A DNA stretch of 64,000 bases from Marinirhabdus gelatinilytica (GCF_003353425.1 NZ_QRAO01000008.1:1-64000); one strand, 5' to 3'; shown: positions 7,823-17,764, counted from the first letter of the stretch. A program made the numbers and translations. The notes: generated by a model from the sequence alone, not told the origin.

Positions 7823-9457
7823 TTAATATAGACTGAAAACTTTTTCTCCGTTTATAAATGTAGCGAGTACTTTTACTTTTGGGATACTGTCCGCTGGTAT
7901 TTCCATGATATTTCGGTCCAGTACCGTGAAATCTGCTGGTTTACCTTCTTCAATACTACCTTTTTCATCTTCCTCAAAATTTGAAAAAGCCGCCCATAAG
8001 GTCATTCCCTTTAAGGTTTCTTCCCTAGTTAGTGCATCGTCCACCCTAAAGCCATTCTCGGGATAATTATTTAAATCCTTACGGGCAACAGCACTATAGA
8101 AGGTATACATTGGGTTTACCTGCTCTACGGGGAAATCGGTCCCCAACACTACTATTCCTGCTTTTTCCAACAGGCTTTTGTAGGCATAGGCTCCCTTTAT
8201 TCGCTCACCACCTACTCTATCTTCGGCCCAATACATGTCACTGGTGGCGTGGGTGGGCTGTATAGAGGGAATTATATTTTTTGAAAACAGTTCGAAATCT
8301 GTTGGGGTCACAATTTGGGCGTGTTCTACTTTCCACCTAGCATCGGGATGGTTCGCCAAGGCTTTTTTATATGCTCGCAATACTGAAATATTCGCCGAAT
8401 CCCCAATAGCATGTGTATTCATTTGAAAACCTGCACTTGCTAATCTTTCCGCAAGTTGTTGTAAACTATCGCTAGGGGTAATCATTGCGCCAAAGTGGTT
8501 TTCCTTATCTGTATATGGGGCTCGAAGCGCAGCACCTCTAGAGCCAAGGGCACCATCGGCATACACCTTGACCGAGCGTACATGCAGCCTATCGGTTTTT
8601 AGGATTCCCTTTGTTAAAAAATGGTCCAAATTTTCAGGAGTGTTGCTAATCATTGCATACACTTTTATCTTCAGTTCGCCTGCTTTTTGAAGGCTATCTA
8701 TCAATTCAATTATATTTTTGTCCAGTCCAGCATCGTTCACTGTAGTGAGACCGTTTTCCAGACATATCGCTTCGGCATCCTTCAATGCCTGTATGGAAAA
8801 CTCGCGAGTGGGTTGAGGGATAGACGCACGCACCAGCCTCATGGGGCTGTCTATCAAGATTCCCGTAAAATTCCCTAAACTATCCAGAACCACTTCGCCA
8901 CCTTCCAGTTTTGTTTCCTTCGTGATATTTGCACGCTCCATAGCTTTTGTGTTTATAATCATAGCGTGTCCATCCACTCGTGTAAGGGCAACGGGCGTGT
9001 TGGGAAATAGGGAGTCCAGCTCGTTTTTGCTAGGGAACTCTTTAACGTCCCAATCGTTCTGGTCCCAACCGCGACCCGTAATGTAGTCTACATTTTTTTT
9101 CTGCTGAAATGTTTGCACACGCTCCAAAACCTCGGCATAGCTGGTAGTACCCACCAAGTTGACCTGCTGCTGGGTAACGCCTAGATTGTACAAATGTGCA
9201 TGCGCATCTATCAGTCCCGGGACAATCGTGGTCTCGTTGGCATTGTATATTTTTTCTACGTTGTATTTCAGTTCCAGTTCGGGCTTAAGGCCTATTTCCA
9301 GTATTTTTCCATCTTTGACCACAAAAGCATTTGCGGTATCAAAATTTTCGTTCACTGTGTAAATGGTGGCGTTTTTAACTAAAAGGTCTGCTGAAATTTT
9401 ATCCGGTGCACAACTGCTTAGAAACAATACCGAAAATAGAAAAAAGATATATCTCAT
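7823..9457 (-). CDS. Amidohydrolase-family lipoprotein (YtcJ type)
   Basis: 544 residues from the ATG at 9457 (upstream extension to 9562 would precede the signal peptide). Signal and lipobox FLSSC, then the metal-dependent hydrolase pattern: GLIDAHAHLYNLG (metal-binding HxH), further His in NTHAIGDSA and in KVEHAQI, and the Asp in VLGTDFPVEQVNP. This is the amidohydrolase-3/YtcJ group that cleaves N-substituted amides or related bonds; the real substrate cannot be read from sequence. Probably outer-membrane or periplasm anchored. Confidence 0.88.
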   Translation of the reverse strand: MRYIFFLFSVLFLSSCAPDKISADLLVKNATIYTVNENFDTANAFVVKDGKILEIGLKPELELKYNVEKIYNANETTIVPGLIDAHAHLYNLGVTQQQVNLVGTTSYAEVLERVQTFQQKKNVDYITGRGWDQNDWDVKEFPSKNELDSLFPNTPVALTRVDGHAMIINTKAMERANITKETKLEGGEVVLDSLGNFTGILIDSPMRLVRASIPQPTREFSIQALKDAEAICLENGLTTVNDAGLDKNIIELIDSLQKAGELKIKVYAMISNTPENLDHFLTKGILKTDRLHVRSVKVYADGALGSRGAALRAPYTDKENHFGAMITPSDSLQQLAERLASAGFQMNTHAIGDSANISVLRAYKKALANHPDARWKVEHAQIVTPTDFELFSKNIIPSIQPTHATSDMYWAEDRVGGERIKGAYAYKSLLEKAGIVVLGTDFPVEQVNPMYTFYSAVARKDLNNYPENGFRVDDALTREETLKGMTLWAAFSNFEEDEKGSIEEGKPADFTVLDRNIMEIPADSIPKVKVLATFINGEKVFSLY

Positions 9458-9605
9458 CGTGGATTTGGTTTTCAGTAAAAATAGAGATTTTAAAGGAAAA
9501 CCACTCGCTACACTTGTTGAAAGAATTATGAATAGACAGTAAAAAAATAGGCAGGGTTGCAAGCTTCAAGGAAAAACGGACAGCGATTACAGCTAAAGTT
9601 TCAGC

Positions 9606-9827
9606 TTAATAAATCCTTCCGCGAGATACCATTTTGTACATTCCGTACCCAAAGAAGTAGCATACTGCCTGTATGGCAAATACCAAGAAAGAAAGCAAAA
9701 AGAATTTAACCGCTAATTGCCAGATACTTGCGTAGGGCTCTTCACTACCAATCCAAAAGCCCAAGGAGATGAGGACAATGGAAATCCCGGCAAAGATAAA
9801 AAGCATTTTTCTGTGGTTCATACCCAA
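9606..9827 (-). CDS. Small two-helix membrane protein
   Basis: 73 residues with two hydrophobic segments (about 8-25 and 36-62) and a basic C-terminus (MYKMVSRGRIY). No family recognised; similar short proteins are common beside envelope genes in Flavobacteria. It ends upstream of the amidohydrolase and starts 29 bases after the outer-membrane barrel gene, so it may belong to the same transcription unit as the TPR/barrel pair. Confidence 0.65.
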   Translation of the reverse strand: MGMNHRKMLFIFAGISIVLISLGFWIGSEEPYASIWQLAVKFFLLSFLVFAIQAVCYFFGYGMYKMVSRGRIY

Positions 9828-9856
9828 CAGATGGAGTGCTCTTTAAAAGGTTGCGT

Positions 9857-11716
9857 TTACCAATCGAATTTATAGGTAGCGCCCAACAATCCCTGAATCC
9901 CCAAAACGGGATAATTAATCCAACGCTCGTAATTATCGCTCAACAAATTACTGCCCTTCGCAAAAATAGAAAGGCGCTCACTAACCTTATATCCTAAATG
10001 TACATTTGCATCCAGATAGGCATCTACCGTAACTATTTCAGCTGGTGAATTCATAAAAATACCACCTTTAAAAAATGTATCCTGCCGCTCTCCTACATAG
10101 AACAGACTGGCCCCGCCGTATATATTTTCAGTGATGCTGAAATTTGAGAACAACGTTGCCTTTAGTTGTGGTAAGTTCCAGGCTTCTTGTTCATGGGTTG
10201 TGTTATAGCTTAAATATTCTGCGTTTACACCCAAATTGAAATTTTCGGCAACATCTACCTTCAATTCCCCAAAGACAGAAAGTGTGTTCACATCGTCATA
10301 TACCACCTGAAAAGAATTTCCGTAGCCATAGCCCTCAGAAGGGCTGGTATCCGACTGTACATCTGGATTGTTCCTAAAAAGAGCTTTATCATCTTCTTTA
10401 CCGTAAGAAGCACGTAAGTTGTAACCCACACTATTGGTAAGTTTTCCCTTTATCCCTCCAAAACCATTGTACAACTGGCTGGTGGGCATTATGAACAACG
10501 TTGGGGAAACATAGGGGTTTTCTTCTTTAAAATCGTAATAGCTGTTTTGCGTCAAGCCACCTTCTACCCCTCCATACAAGATGATAAACTCTTCCAACAC
10601 TCTATAGGAAGCATTTATCTGGGGGTATATAAAAAAGTCCGTATCGCTATTTTCCAAATCCATTCCTGCCATTGCGGTAATTCCCAAAGAAAGCGTGAGG
10701 TCCTCGTTGGTATATACCAATGATGGTGAGATACCAGCATTTAACAAGCTATACTCAATACCTCCCAGTCCTACATCGATATACTGTTTTTCAAAACTAC
10801 CTCCCAGATAGTCTACTTCTCCATCAATTTTTAAAGTGAAGGTGGAAAGTGGAAATGAAAATTCGGGCTTGGCTCTAAAGTTAAACTCCGACGACCCAAA
10901 GGCATCGCTCAAAAACCGGATGTTCGCTGCGGCTTTTTCAAAAAAGGAATCGTCCACAGAGATGCTCCCGCCCAAATTTCCACTAAAGTAGGTTTGTTGG
11001 GGATCCAAACCGTTTATAAATTCATCATCAGCTTCGTCATAGGTTTCATTTAAGCCGTACCAGTTGAACAATTGATGCTGTATCCCAGCATCCAATTGAT
11101 ATGACACATCACGTTGCCTGCTCGTGTAATTTGCATCCAGTTGGGTGTCGTAATATTTATTCTCCAACCTAACACCATCTATCCCTCCTTGGGCAGAGTT
11201 ATGCCTAAAGAAGAAGCCTGCATTATCTGTCCTACTGATCTGGAAATTACTGTAGAGTTCGGCCAAAATACTAGTATAGCTACCAAAACCTAGTGTAGCA
11301 TAATTATCGTACAATTTTATGGGTTTAGCTTTTTCAACTGTTGCAGCTTTCCCCTTAGCTGGCGTAAACGTTGAAGCCACGGGTACCGAAAAGATCTGGT
11401 ACTGTACCTTCTTTTTCTGTGTATTTACCGAATCGTTGAGCACTGGGGTTTCCTTTACCTTGAAAGCATCGCTAATGGTGGGCGTGTAGGGCTTTACGAT
11501 GTTTACTACTTCTGTACCTATGTTATCATCGTCTTCTTGGGCAAAGGTGATGAAGGGGGACAGTAGCAAGAGCAGGATGAACACCCCCCTAGCCCGTTCA
11601 AGTAGGGATTTAAAGTTAAATCCTATAACCTTAGTTAAAGGCTTATCGATTCCCCTTTTGAGGCGGGCTAGTGAGGTGTCTTGCACAGTGTTTATATTTT
11701 TTAAATTACGAACCAT
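9857..11716 (-). CDS. Outer-membrane beta-barrel protein, TonB-receptor-like
   Basis: 619 residues from the upstream ATG. Alternating hydrophobic/polar strands, many aromatic residues and a C-terminal Trp (TYKFDW) mark an outer-membrane barrel; no obvious plug domain. The signal peptide (FILLLLLSPFITFAQ) begins only at residue 46. The DNA coding residues 13-44 is an imperfect inverted repeat (11581-11679), so an element seems to have landed at the 5' end. Translation may start at ATG 11716 with a long n-region, or at GTG 11584 directly before the signal (575 residues). It follows the TPR gene by 42 bases; the two probably act together in the envelope. Confidence 0.8.
   Translation of the reverse strand: MVRNLKNINTVQDTSLARLKRGIDKPLTKVIGFNFKSLLERARGVFILLLLLSPFITFAQEDDDNIGTEVVNIVKPYTPTISDAFKVKETPVLNDSVNTQKKKVQYQIFSVPVASTFTPAKGKAATVEKAKPIKLYDNYATLGFGSYTSILAELYSNFQISRTDNAGFFFRHNSAQGGIDGVRLENKYYDTQLDANYTSRQRDVSYQLDAGIQHQLFNWYGLNETYDEADDEFINGLDPQQTYFSGNLGGSISVDDSFFEKAAANIRFLSDAFGSSEFNFRAKPEFSFPLSTFTLKIDGEVDYLGGSFEKQYIDVGLGGIEYSLLNAGISPSLVYTNEDLTLSLGITAMAGMDLENSDTDFFIYPQINASYRVLEEFIILYGGVEGGLTQNSYYDFKEENPYVSPTLFIMPTSQLYNGFGGIKGKLTNSVGYNLRASYGKEDDKALFRNNPDVQSDTSPSEGYGYGNSFQVVYDDVNTLSVFGELKVDVAENFNLGVNAEYLSYNTTHEQEAWNLPQLKATLFSNFSITENIYGGASLFYVGERQDTFFKGGIFMNSPAEIVTVDAYLDANVHLGYKVSERLSIFAKGSNLLSDNYERWINYPVLGIQGLLGATYKFDW
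11581..11679. repeat. MITE-like inverted repeat inside the barrel gene
   Basis: The outer arms pair: ACACC-CCC-CTAGCCCG at 11581-11596 with the complement of CGGGCTAG-TGA-GGTGT at 11664-11679, continuing inward through TCAA and AGGGA/AGGGGA. Arm length is 28-29 bases, total about 99 bases, with an AT-rich centre. Arms of the type CACCCCCTAGCCC...AAGGGGA are familiar from intergenic repeats of Bacteroidota genomes. It lies within the reading frame upstream of the signal peptide. Confidence 0.6.
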
Positions 11717-11758
11717 ATCCGTACAGTATTATTTTGATAAATTGATGAATGTTGAGGC

Positions 11759-14700
11759 TTAGTTTTTATCGGTCTCTACTGAAGCATTGGTCTTTGCCTC
11801 GGTGTTTTTGATGAGAGAAAGTTCAGCCTTGGCCTCGTTTACGATCTCGGGGTAGTCGGTAAAATTTTGTATCACACTTTCCAGGATATAGGTTGCCTGG
11901 TACGCATCGCCCAGGGCATAAAAATTCTTTGCCATGAGCACCAACCCCTTGGCACCAAATTCCTTATAGCCCGAATAGTCTTTTGCCAAGGCCTGTACCG
12001 AAACATTGGAAGCCTCGTATTGTTGTGCCTTATTCTTAAAATATGCGTCGTAATAGAGCGCTTCTGCAGCTAGGGCACCCGTGGCTATTTTGGAAACTTC
12101 GGCATAGGCGGTTTTTGCTTTATCCTCGTCCCCGGTTTTTATGGCAGATCGTGCAATGATAATTTGCGCATCACTCTTAATGGTATTATCAATCTTTTCA
12201 TTTTTCAGCACCTTTTCAGCATAGGTTACGGCTTGTGCATATTGTTGCAGTTCATAGCTAGCTTTCATACTATTGGTCTGCGCAAAGATGATGTTCTGCG
12301 GAAAATCGGCTTCGGTTTCCAATCGGGCTAGGTATGTAAGGGCATTGTTATAGTCCTTTTGGCCAAGGTATACTTCTGAGATACGGGCCAGTGCCTGTTC
12401 GGTAAATTCGTTTCGCTCCTTGGAAACCACAAACTCGAAATGTGGTATGGCCTTGGTTTTGTTTACTTCAGTAAAATATAACTGTCCCAAATAAAAATGC
12501 GCCTGCAGTGCGTGCTGCCCATTGGGGAATTGCTGCAAATAATTCTCGAACCTGGTAATGGCCTGGCCTGTATTGTTTTCCAGATAGGGTTGTTCGGCAG
12601 CTTTGTAGGTAGCATCGTCCAGCTCGGCATCTTCAACTTGTACATAGTCCAATCCTTGGATCCATTTGGCATATTCGTTCACCCGCCCCTGGTCTATATA
12701 GATAAGTTTTGCTGATGTCACTGCCTGCAATGCCTCGGGAGTGGAAGGAAAGTCTCTCGCCACGCGCTTAAAGATATTGAGTGCCTCGTTGCTCTTTCCC
12801 GAATTATCGAACACCAGCGCTTTTTTCATCAAGGTCTTGGCCACGTAACTGCTCTTGGGCATTTGTGAGATAAGCTTATCGTAGGTACGCAATGCTTCGG
12901 CAGTCTGCTCTTGGCCCAAATAGGTGTTGCCCAGCTCATACAGTGCATCGTCCCTATAGATTGAATTGGTAAATTGGTTCACAAAATCCTGCAAGCCCTC
13001 AATTTTCTGAGGCGTGCGGTCCACAAAGCCATAGCTAATGGCTTTCTGGAAGGAGGCATAGTCCTTATCTGGTGTACCCAGTTCCAATGCTTTGTTGTAG
13101 TTTTCCATAGCAGGCCAGTACTGGCTGGTCACAAAATAACTATCGCCCAAGCGTACATAGGCATCTTTAACACGAGCACCATTACTGGTAGTGTTTTCCA
13201 AATATCCCTTGAAATGGGTAATAGCCTCTGGGTACTTTTTCAGTTTGAACTCATTGTACGCCAAGTTGTACGTACTGTTCTCCCATTCGGGTGTTTGGGA
13301 GGCGCTGGGCAATTGCATAAACTGTTTGTATCCAATGAGGGCTTCCTCAAAGTTGTTCAGCTGAAAGCCGCTCTCTGCTTTCCAGTAGGTGGCTCTTGCA
13401 GTAAATGTGGTATCCCGTGGCTCCTTTAGTGATTTATTGAACATTGCAATGGCTTCGCTGTAATTACCTTGACTGTACAATTCAACACCACGGTAAAAAG
13501 CTACTTTTTGATAGGCCAGCTTATTCTCGAAATTCTTGTTGTTTTCCAGCAGTTCCATCGCTCCCTTGTAGTTTTTTGAAGTGATATAGCTATCTATCAA
13601 CAAGTCCTTTAGAGCATCGTTGTTCGGGTTTTTAGGGTAGGTTTCCATAAAGCCCAAGAGAATTTGGGGTGTGCTCTGGTAGCTGTTCCCAATCTCGTAA
13701 CTCAGTTTTGCATAGTTAAGGTAGGCATCTTCTTGGATTTCAGCAGAAAAATCCATTTCCGAAGCATTCTTAAAAGCATTCAACGCCTGTTGTTTTTGAT
13801 CTAGTTCCAGGTAACTTTCGGCTAGATGATAGTAGGCATTTTGTGCCACAGCGTCGTTTCCATCGATTATTTTGTTGAACTCCCCTATGGCACTTTGGTA
13901 ATCGCCCTGTTTGTAATAGGCATAGCCAAGCTGGTAATAGTCGGTATTGTTCCAGCGGCCTCGCTTTCCTTTATACTCCCTTAAGTATGGGATTGCTTCG
14001 GCATACTGTCCCAAATTAAAATAGCTTTCTCCAATAATTTTTGATAGCTCACTTTTTTCCATGGGACTGGAGGTATCAAACTGTTCTTTACCCAAGTCTA
14101 TCGCTTTTTGGAATTTGCCCAGCTTAAAATTCATATCTGCCTGGTAGTAACTAAGCCCCTCGTTGTAGCGCTCGTCTCCTTTTACTTCTTCGAAGAGGGT
14201 ATTGGCTTCGGTATAATTATCACCCTCGTACGCTATAAACCCTAAATAGTATTTGGCCTGGGAGCCATAGGTTTCAGAAGTGTTTACCCTGTTAAAATAT
14301 TTCTTGGCCTCTTCATAGCGCTTGTTCTTGAAATAGGCATACCCGTTGTTGAAGTAGAATTTCTCCCTTTCGCTACGGGGCAGACTAGCTTCGTCCACTT
14401 TATCGTACCATTTGCGGGCGTAGGAGTATTTTCCGTTCTCAAAATAATAGTTGGCCACATTTATGTAGGCATCGTTGCGCTTGATACTGGTGGGGTACTC
14501 TTCCACAAATTCTTCCATCAATTGGTCTGCATCCTGCTGGTTAAGGCGTACCGCACAATTGGCAATGTAATAGGCGCAGTCTCCCTCTATGGTAATCTCG
14601 CTAGTGTTCCCCTTTACTTTGGCAAACAGGGATTGTGCAGCCAGAAACTGGTTGTTGTTATACAGTTCAACTGCCTTGTTATAATCTACAAGAGCATTGG

Positions 14701-14779
14701 TATGCGTTGCTGTTTGTTGCGAAAACGATGTAACGGAAAGGCACAGCAAAAGTGCAAAAAGTACGAGGCTTTTGGACAT
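11759..14779 (-). CDS. Large exported TPR-repeat protein
   Basis: 1006 residues. Signal peptide (MSKSLVLFALLLCLSVTSFSQ), then tetratricopeptide repeats over almost the whole length, visible as repeated A-x(2)-Y-x(2)-G-x-x-Y-x(2)-A patterns such as YQLGYAYYKQGDYQSAIGEF and ALYELGNTYLGQEQ. TPR arrays are protein-protein scaffolds; the signal suggests a periplasmic place. It is first in a unit with the outer-membrane barrel gene, a pairing that suggests a trans-envelope complex, function unknown. C-terminus is charged and polar. Confidence 0.88.
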   Translation of the reverse strand: MSKSLVLFALLLCLSVTSFSQQTATHTNALVDYNKAVELYNNNQFLAAQSLFAKVKGNTSEITIEGDCAYYIANCAVRLNQQDADQLMEEFVEEYPTSIKRNDAYINVANYYFENGKYSYARKWYDKVDEASLPRSEREKFYFNNGYAYFKNKRYEEAKKYFNRVNTSETYGSQAKYYLGFIAYEGDNYTEANTLFEEVKGDERYNEGLSYYQADMNFKLGKFQKAIDLGKEQFDTSSPMEKSELSKIIGESYFNLGQYAEAIPYLREYKGKRGRWNNTDYYQLGYAYYKQGDYQSAIGEFNKIIDGNDAVAQNAYYHLAESYLELDQKQQALNAFKNASEMDFSAEIQEDAYLNYAKLSYEIGNSYQSTPQILLGFMETYPKNPNNDALKDLLIDSYITSKNYKGAMELLENNKNFENKLAYQKVAFYRGVELYSQGNYSEAIAMFNKSLKEPRDTTFTARATYWKAESGFQLNNFEEALIGYKQFMQLPSASQTPEWENSTYNLAYNEFKLKKYPEAITHFKGYLENTTSNGARVKDAYVRLGDSYFVTSQYWPAMENYNKALELGTPDKDYASFQKAISYGFVDRTPQKIEGLQDFVNQFTNSIYRDDALYELGNTYLGQEQTAEALRTYDKLISQMPKSSYVAKTLMKKALVFDNSGKSNEALNIFKRVARDFPSTPEALQAVTSAKLIYIDQGRVNEYAKWIQGLDYVQVEDAELDDATYKAAEQPYLENNTGQAITRFENYLQQFPNGQHALQAHFYLGQLYFTEVNKTKAIPHFEFVVSKERNEFTEQALARISEVYLGQKDYNNALTYLARLETEADFPQNIIFAQTNSMKASYELQQYAQAVTYAEKVLKNEKIDNTIKSDAQIIIARSAIKTGDEDKAKTAYAEVSKIATGALAAEALYYDAYFKNKAQQYEASNVSVQALAKDYSGYKEFGAKGLVLMAKNFYALGDAYQATYILESVIQNFTDYPEIVNEAKAELSLIKNTEAKTNASVETDKN

Positions 14780-14928
14780 ATTTGTAGGGTTTCAGAATTT
14801 TTAGGGTAGAGGTGTTGCTAGGATAGTAACGTTTTTCTGGCAGGTTAATTATATAGTTCGGGTTGTTTCTGTTTTGAACATAAAATTACCTAATTTTAAA
14901 GCACGAAAAATTGAAAATTCAAATTCTT

Positions 14929-15393
14929 ATGAAGAATATACTGTTAATAGTAGTTGCCCTAGTCTCAATAGTATGCAATGCGCAAAGGGACACGTTCGAG
15001 AATATTTCAGAAAAAAATGGGAAAATTGGCATTGGCACCAACAATCCAGACGAGCTGCTCACCGTGAAAGGGAAAATACATACCCAAGAGGTGCTGGTAG
15101 ACCTCCAAGGAGCCGTGGCACCAGATTATGTGTTTGAATGGTATGCACAGGGAACCTCAACACTAAAATCAGAGTACCAGTTGTTACCCCTACCAGCTCT
15201 TGAGGAATTTATACTAGAGCACAAACATTTGCCCAAAGTGCCAAGTGCCGAGACGTTGGAGAAAGAAGGAATGTCGCTCAAGGAAATGAATCTCCTGCTA
15301 CTGGAAAAGGTGGAGGAACTTACCTTGTACACCCTTAAGCAACAAAAAGAAATTGACGGGTTGAAAGAAAAACTTTTGGAGTTGGGAGAATAG
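14929..15393 (+). CDS. Secreted protein with tail-fibre/S74-like C-terminal region
   Basis: 154 residues from ATG 14929 (TTG 14911 also possible). Signal peptide (MKNILLIVVALVSIVCNAQ), then NGKIGIGTNNPDELLTVKGK, a motif of Bacteroidota cell-surface and fibre proteins, then LEEFILEHKHLPKVPSA and a C-terminal Leu/Lys/Glu coiled coil (MNLLLLEKVEELTLYTLKQQ) like the end of peptidase S74-type trimeric proteins. No autocleavage Ser/Lys dyad was verified. Divergent from the TPR gene. Confidence 0.7.
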   Translation: MKNILLIVVALVSIVCNAQRDTFENISEKNGKIGIGTNNPDELLTVKGKIHTQEVLVDLQGAVAPDYVFEWYAQGTSTLKSEYQLLPLPALEEFILEHKHLPKVPSAETLEKEGMSLKEMNLLLLEKVEELTLYTLKQQKEIDGLKEKLLELGE

Positions 15394-15404
15394 CGTTACT
15401 TTTG
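15376..15404 (+). promoter_or_regulatory. Promoter of ftsE
   Basis: TTG at 15376-15378, 18-base spacer, TACTTTTG at 15397-15404, 26 bases before the ftsE ATG. It overlaps the end of the preceding gene, so ftsE can be transcribed on its own. Confidence 0.6.
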
Positions 15405-15430
15405 AAACGTTATACACAAAACACTTTCTA

Positions 15431-16117
15431 ATGGCCGAAAACACAGTACTTTCCCTAAAAAACGCATCTATATTCCAGCGTGAAAACCTGATCCTTTCTG
15501 ATGTTACGGTCTCGATAGAAAAAGGTGAGTTTGTGTATTTAATAGGTAAAACCGGGACAGGGAAAAGTAGTTTTATGAAAACCCTTTATGGAGATTTGCC
15601 GCTACAAAAAGGTGAAGGACATATAGTGGGCTACGACCTCCCTACGCTGAAGGAAAAGGACATTCCATTTTTACGCCGAAAGCTGGGGGTGGTTTTCCAG
15701 GATTTTAAGTTGCTGAACGACCGCACGGTACATGATAATCTTCGCTTTGTACTCACAGCGACGGGGTGGAAGGATAAAACCGAGATGAAGAACAAAATCG
15801 AGGAAGTTTTGGACAAGGTGGCAATGAAGACCAAGGCATTTAAGTTTCCCTATCAATTATCCGGTGGTGAACAACAACGTATTGCCATTGCAAGAGCATT
15901 GTTGAACGACCCCGAACTTATTTTGGCCGATGAGCCCACGGGAAACTTGGACCCACAAACTAGCGTAGAGGTAATGCAAGTATTGCAAGAGATTAATAAG
16001 AATGGCAATACCATTTTAATGGCCACGCACGACTATGCGCTGCTATTAAAGTATCCTTCAAAGACCCTGAAGTGTGACGAGAGCCAAATTTTTGAGGTGG
16101 TGCAAAAGACGGTTTAA
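15431..16117 (+). CDS. ftsE: Cell-division ABC ATPase FtsE
   Basis: 228 residues. Walker A GKTGTGKSS (39-47), Q-loop VVFQDFKLL, signature LSGGEQQRIAIARAL (about 144-158), Walker B plus D-loop LILADEPTGNLD and H-loop ATHDYALL are all intact. FtsE with the membrane protein FtsX activates peptidoglycan hydrolases at the division septum. ftsX is not adjacent, as usual in Flavobacteria. Its stop codon abuts the stop of the convergent subtilase gene with no gap and no visible terminator. Confidence 0.92.
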   Translation: MAENTVLSLKNASIFQRENLILSDVTVSIEKGEFVYLIGKTGTGKSSFMKTLYGDLPLQKGEGHIVGYDLPTLKEKDIPFLRRKLGVVFQDFKLLNDRTVHDNLRFVLTATGWKDKTEMKNKIEEVLDKVAMKTKAFKFPYQLSGGEQQRIAIARALLNDPELILADEPTGNLDPQTSVEVMQVLQEINKNGNTILMATHDYALLLKYPSKTLKCDESQIFEVVQKTV

Positions 16118-17764
16118 TTATTCCTCTTCGAACAACGAAGGATCCCTAAAACGCAAATCACAATCCCTTTTAAGCTCAGGTGCTATTGTAATGCGTATAT
16201 AGCCTTCTTTATTAGGCTTCAATACTGTTCCAGATTGGATTACCACTTTGTTTTTTGCCTTAAGCTTTAATTGTGAGCTATCCCTGAATTTTTGATTTTT
16301 TATCACCGTTCTTTCAGAAAACGAACGTACCGTAAATTTCCATCTAGAAAAATCTTGGTTTTGGATTGTTGAAGTGGCATCTTCAGTATACAGATCATAG
16401 AGTAGTTTAATAGTGTTTCCAGTACTCAAAGCTCCCGCACCGTACCTTCCTTGATAGGGCTTGTTTTCTTCAACATAATCTATATTTGTAGATGCCATCT
16501 TTAGGATTGGCTCAATTTCCTCAACGGGAAGACAGGGCACGAGGCTGAGCATAAGGCCAATAGTACCGGACACAAGAGGAGCTGCCCCAGATGTAGTGGC
16601 ATACTCACTATACATTAATTTGTAGTCTTCCAGCAAGTATCTCGAGTACCTAAACAATCCAACTGTAGGCGTTAACAAATCTACATCGGTATTTAATGTA
16701 GGGATGGATATAGGCCAAATTATTGGTTTTGTGAGGGTATCATTATTCCTGAACCCCATGGTTCTCCCTAAGTAGTGCCTAATATTTTCTCCATAATACC
16801 TATTTGTTTGGCCAACTTTTAAGTTGCCATGCCAAGTTTCATTTCGATACATCACTGAACCCACAGAAATCACATGGTCATACGATGCTGGATAGTGGTA
16901 TACTTTCCCTTTTGTATCTTTCCATTTTTTGTTTCCCGACGAGGCTATCACAATAGTACCGTTGTCCCACATTTCGTTTATAATCTCCTGTGCTGTATCG
17001 TATCTGCGAGTGGTGGCCCAACTACAATTAATAATACGAACACCCATATCCGAGAGCTCTTTAAGGTAGCTCAACTTACTCAAATCGATATAGGAGGTAC
17101 CATATACAGAGCAGTTATAACAAACCCCTACGGTACCGTGCGCATTATTTCCTTGTGCAGCTGCATTTGCAGAGCTACTATAGCCGTGTCCATCTGCAAT
17201 GCTGGATTTTTTTATAATCTTGGTTTTTCCTTTAAAATCTGGGTCAATAGTATCTACACGGCCATCAGATATGCCTATAATCACATCCCGCTCCCCTACT
17301 GTATAATACCAAGCCTCCGGGGCTTTCAAGTAATCCAGGTAATCTAAGATTATAGGTTCTCCCAAATTTTCGCCAATGGTACTGGTAAGTCCATAATCGT
17401 TGGGTTCGAATATTTTTTTATCTTCTCCCAAAATGGTTTCACCAAACACAAAGAGTCTTGGTAGCCCATCAAGCAGCTCCTCTTTAAAGCTTTCACTCTC
17501 GGCAATCACAAAGAATGTTTTTTTAAGGTTTTTTCTAGTGGCTTTTCTGTACGTTTTTTTGAATTCGTAGATTGTGTGGTTTTCAAAGAAACGCCTCATT
17601 TTTCTATTGGTACCGGAATATTTCAACACTTCTCCTACCCTTTCAAATTGCGGTTCAATAAGGGTATCTGCAGCTCGAATATAAAACCAAGGTTTATCGT
17701 ATTGCTGTGCGGTCGCCGAGAAGCCCAAGCAACAGATGATAAAGAAAATATGTATTGATTTCAA
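16118..17764 (-). CDS. Exported S8 (subtilisin-like) serine peptidase
   Basis: 548 residues with a signal peptide (MKSIHIFFIICCLGFSATAQ). The catalytic triad is readable in family order: Asp in IIGISDGRVDT, His in NNAHGTVGVC and Ser in ATTSGAAPLVSG; the oxyanion Asn lies in IVIASSGNKKW. The C-terminal 80 residues form a basic extension without a type IX secretion sorting pattern. Likely periplasmic or surface exposed. Convergent and directly abutting ftsE. Confidence 0.88.
   Translation of the reverse strand: MKSIHIFFIICCLGFSATAQQYDKPWFYIRAADTLIEPQFERVGEVLKYSGTNRKMRRFFENHTIYEFKKTYRKATRKNLKKTFFVIAESESFKEELLDGLPRLFVFGETILGEDKKIFEPNDYGLTSTIGENLGEPIILDYLDYLKAPEAWYYTVGERDVIIGISDGRVDTIDPDFKGKTKIIKKSSIADGHGYSSSANAAAQGNNAHGTVGVCYNCSVYGTSYIDLSKLSYLKELSDMGVRIINCSWATTRRYDTAQEIINEMWDNGTIVIASSGNKKWKDTKGKVYHYPASYDHVISVGSVMYRNETWHGNLKVGQTNRYYGENIRHYLGRTMGFRNNDTLTKPIIWPISIPTLNTDVDLLTPTVGLFRYSRYLLEDYKLMYSEYATTSGAAPLVSGTIGLMLSLVPCLPVEEIEPILKMASTNIDYVEENKPYQGRYGAGALSTGNTIKLLYDLYTEDATSTIQNQDFSRWKFTVRSFSERTVIKNQKFRDSSQLKLKAKNKVVIQSGTVLKPNKEGYIRITIAPELKRDCDLRFRDPSLFEEE

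Noticed and set aside
14874-15137. 87-residue ORF overlapping the exported protein at 14929
   Set aside because: A shadow frame: the frame starting at 14929 has signal peptide, recognisable motif and coiled coil.
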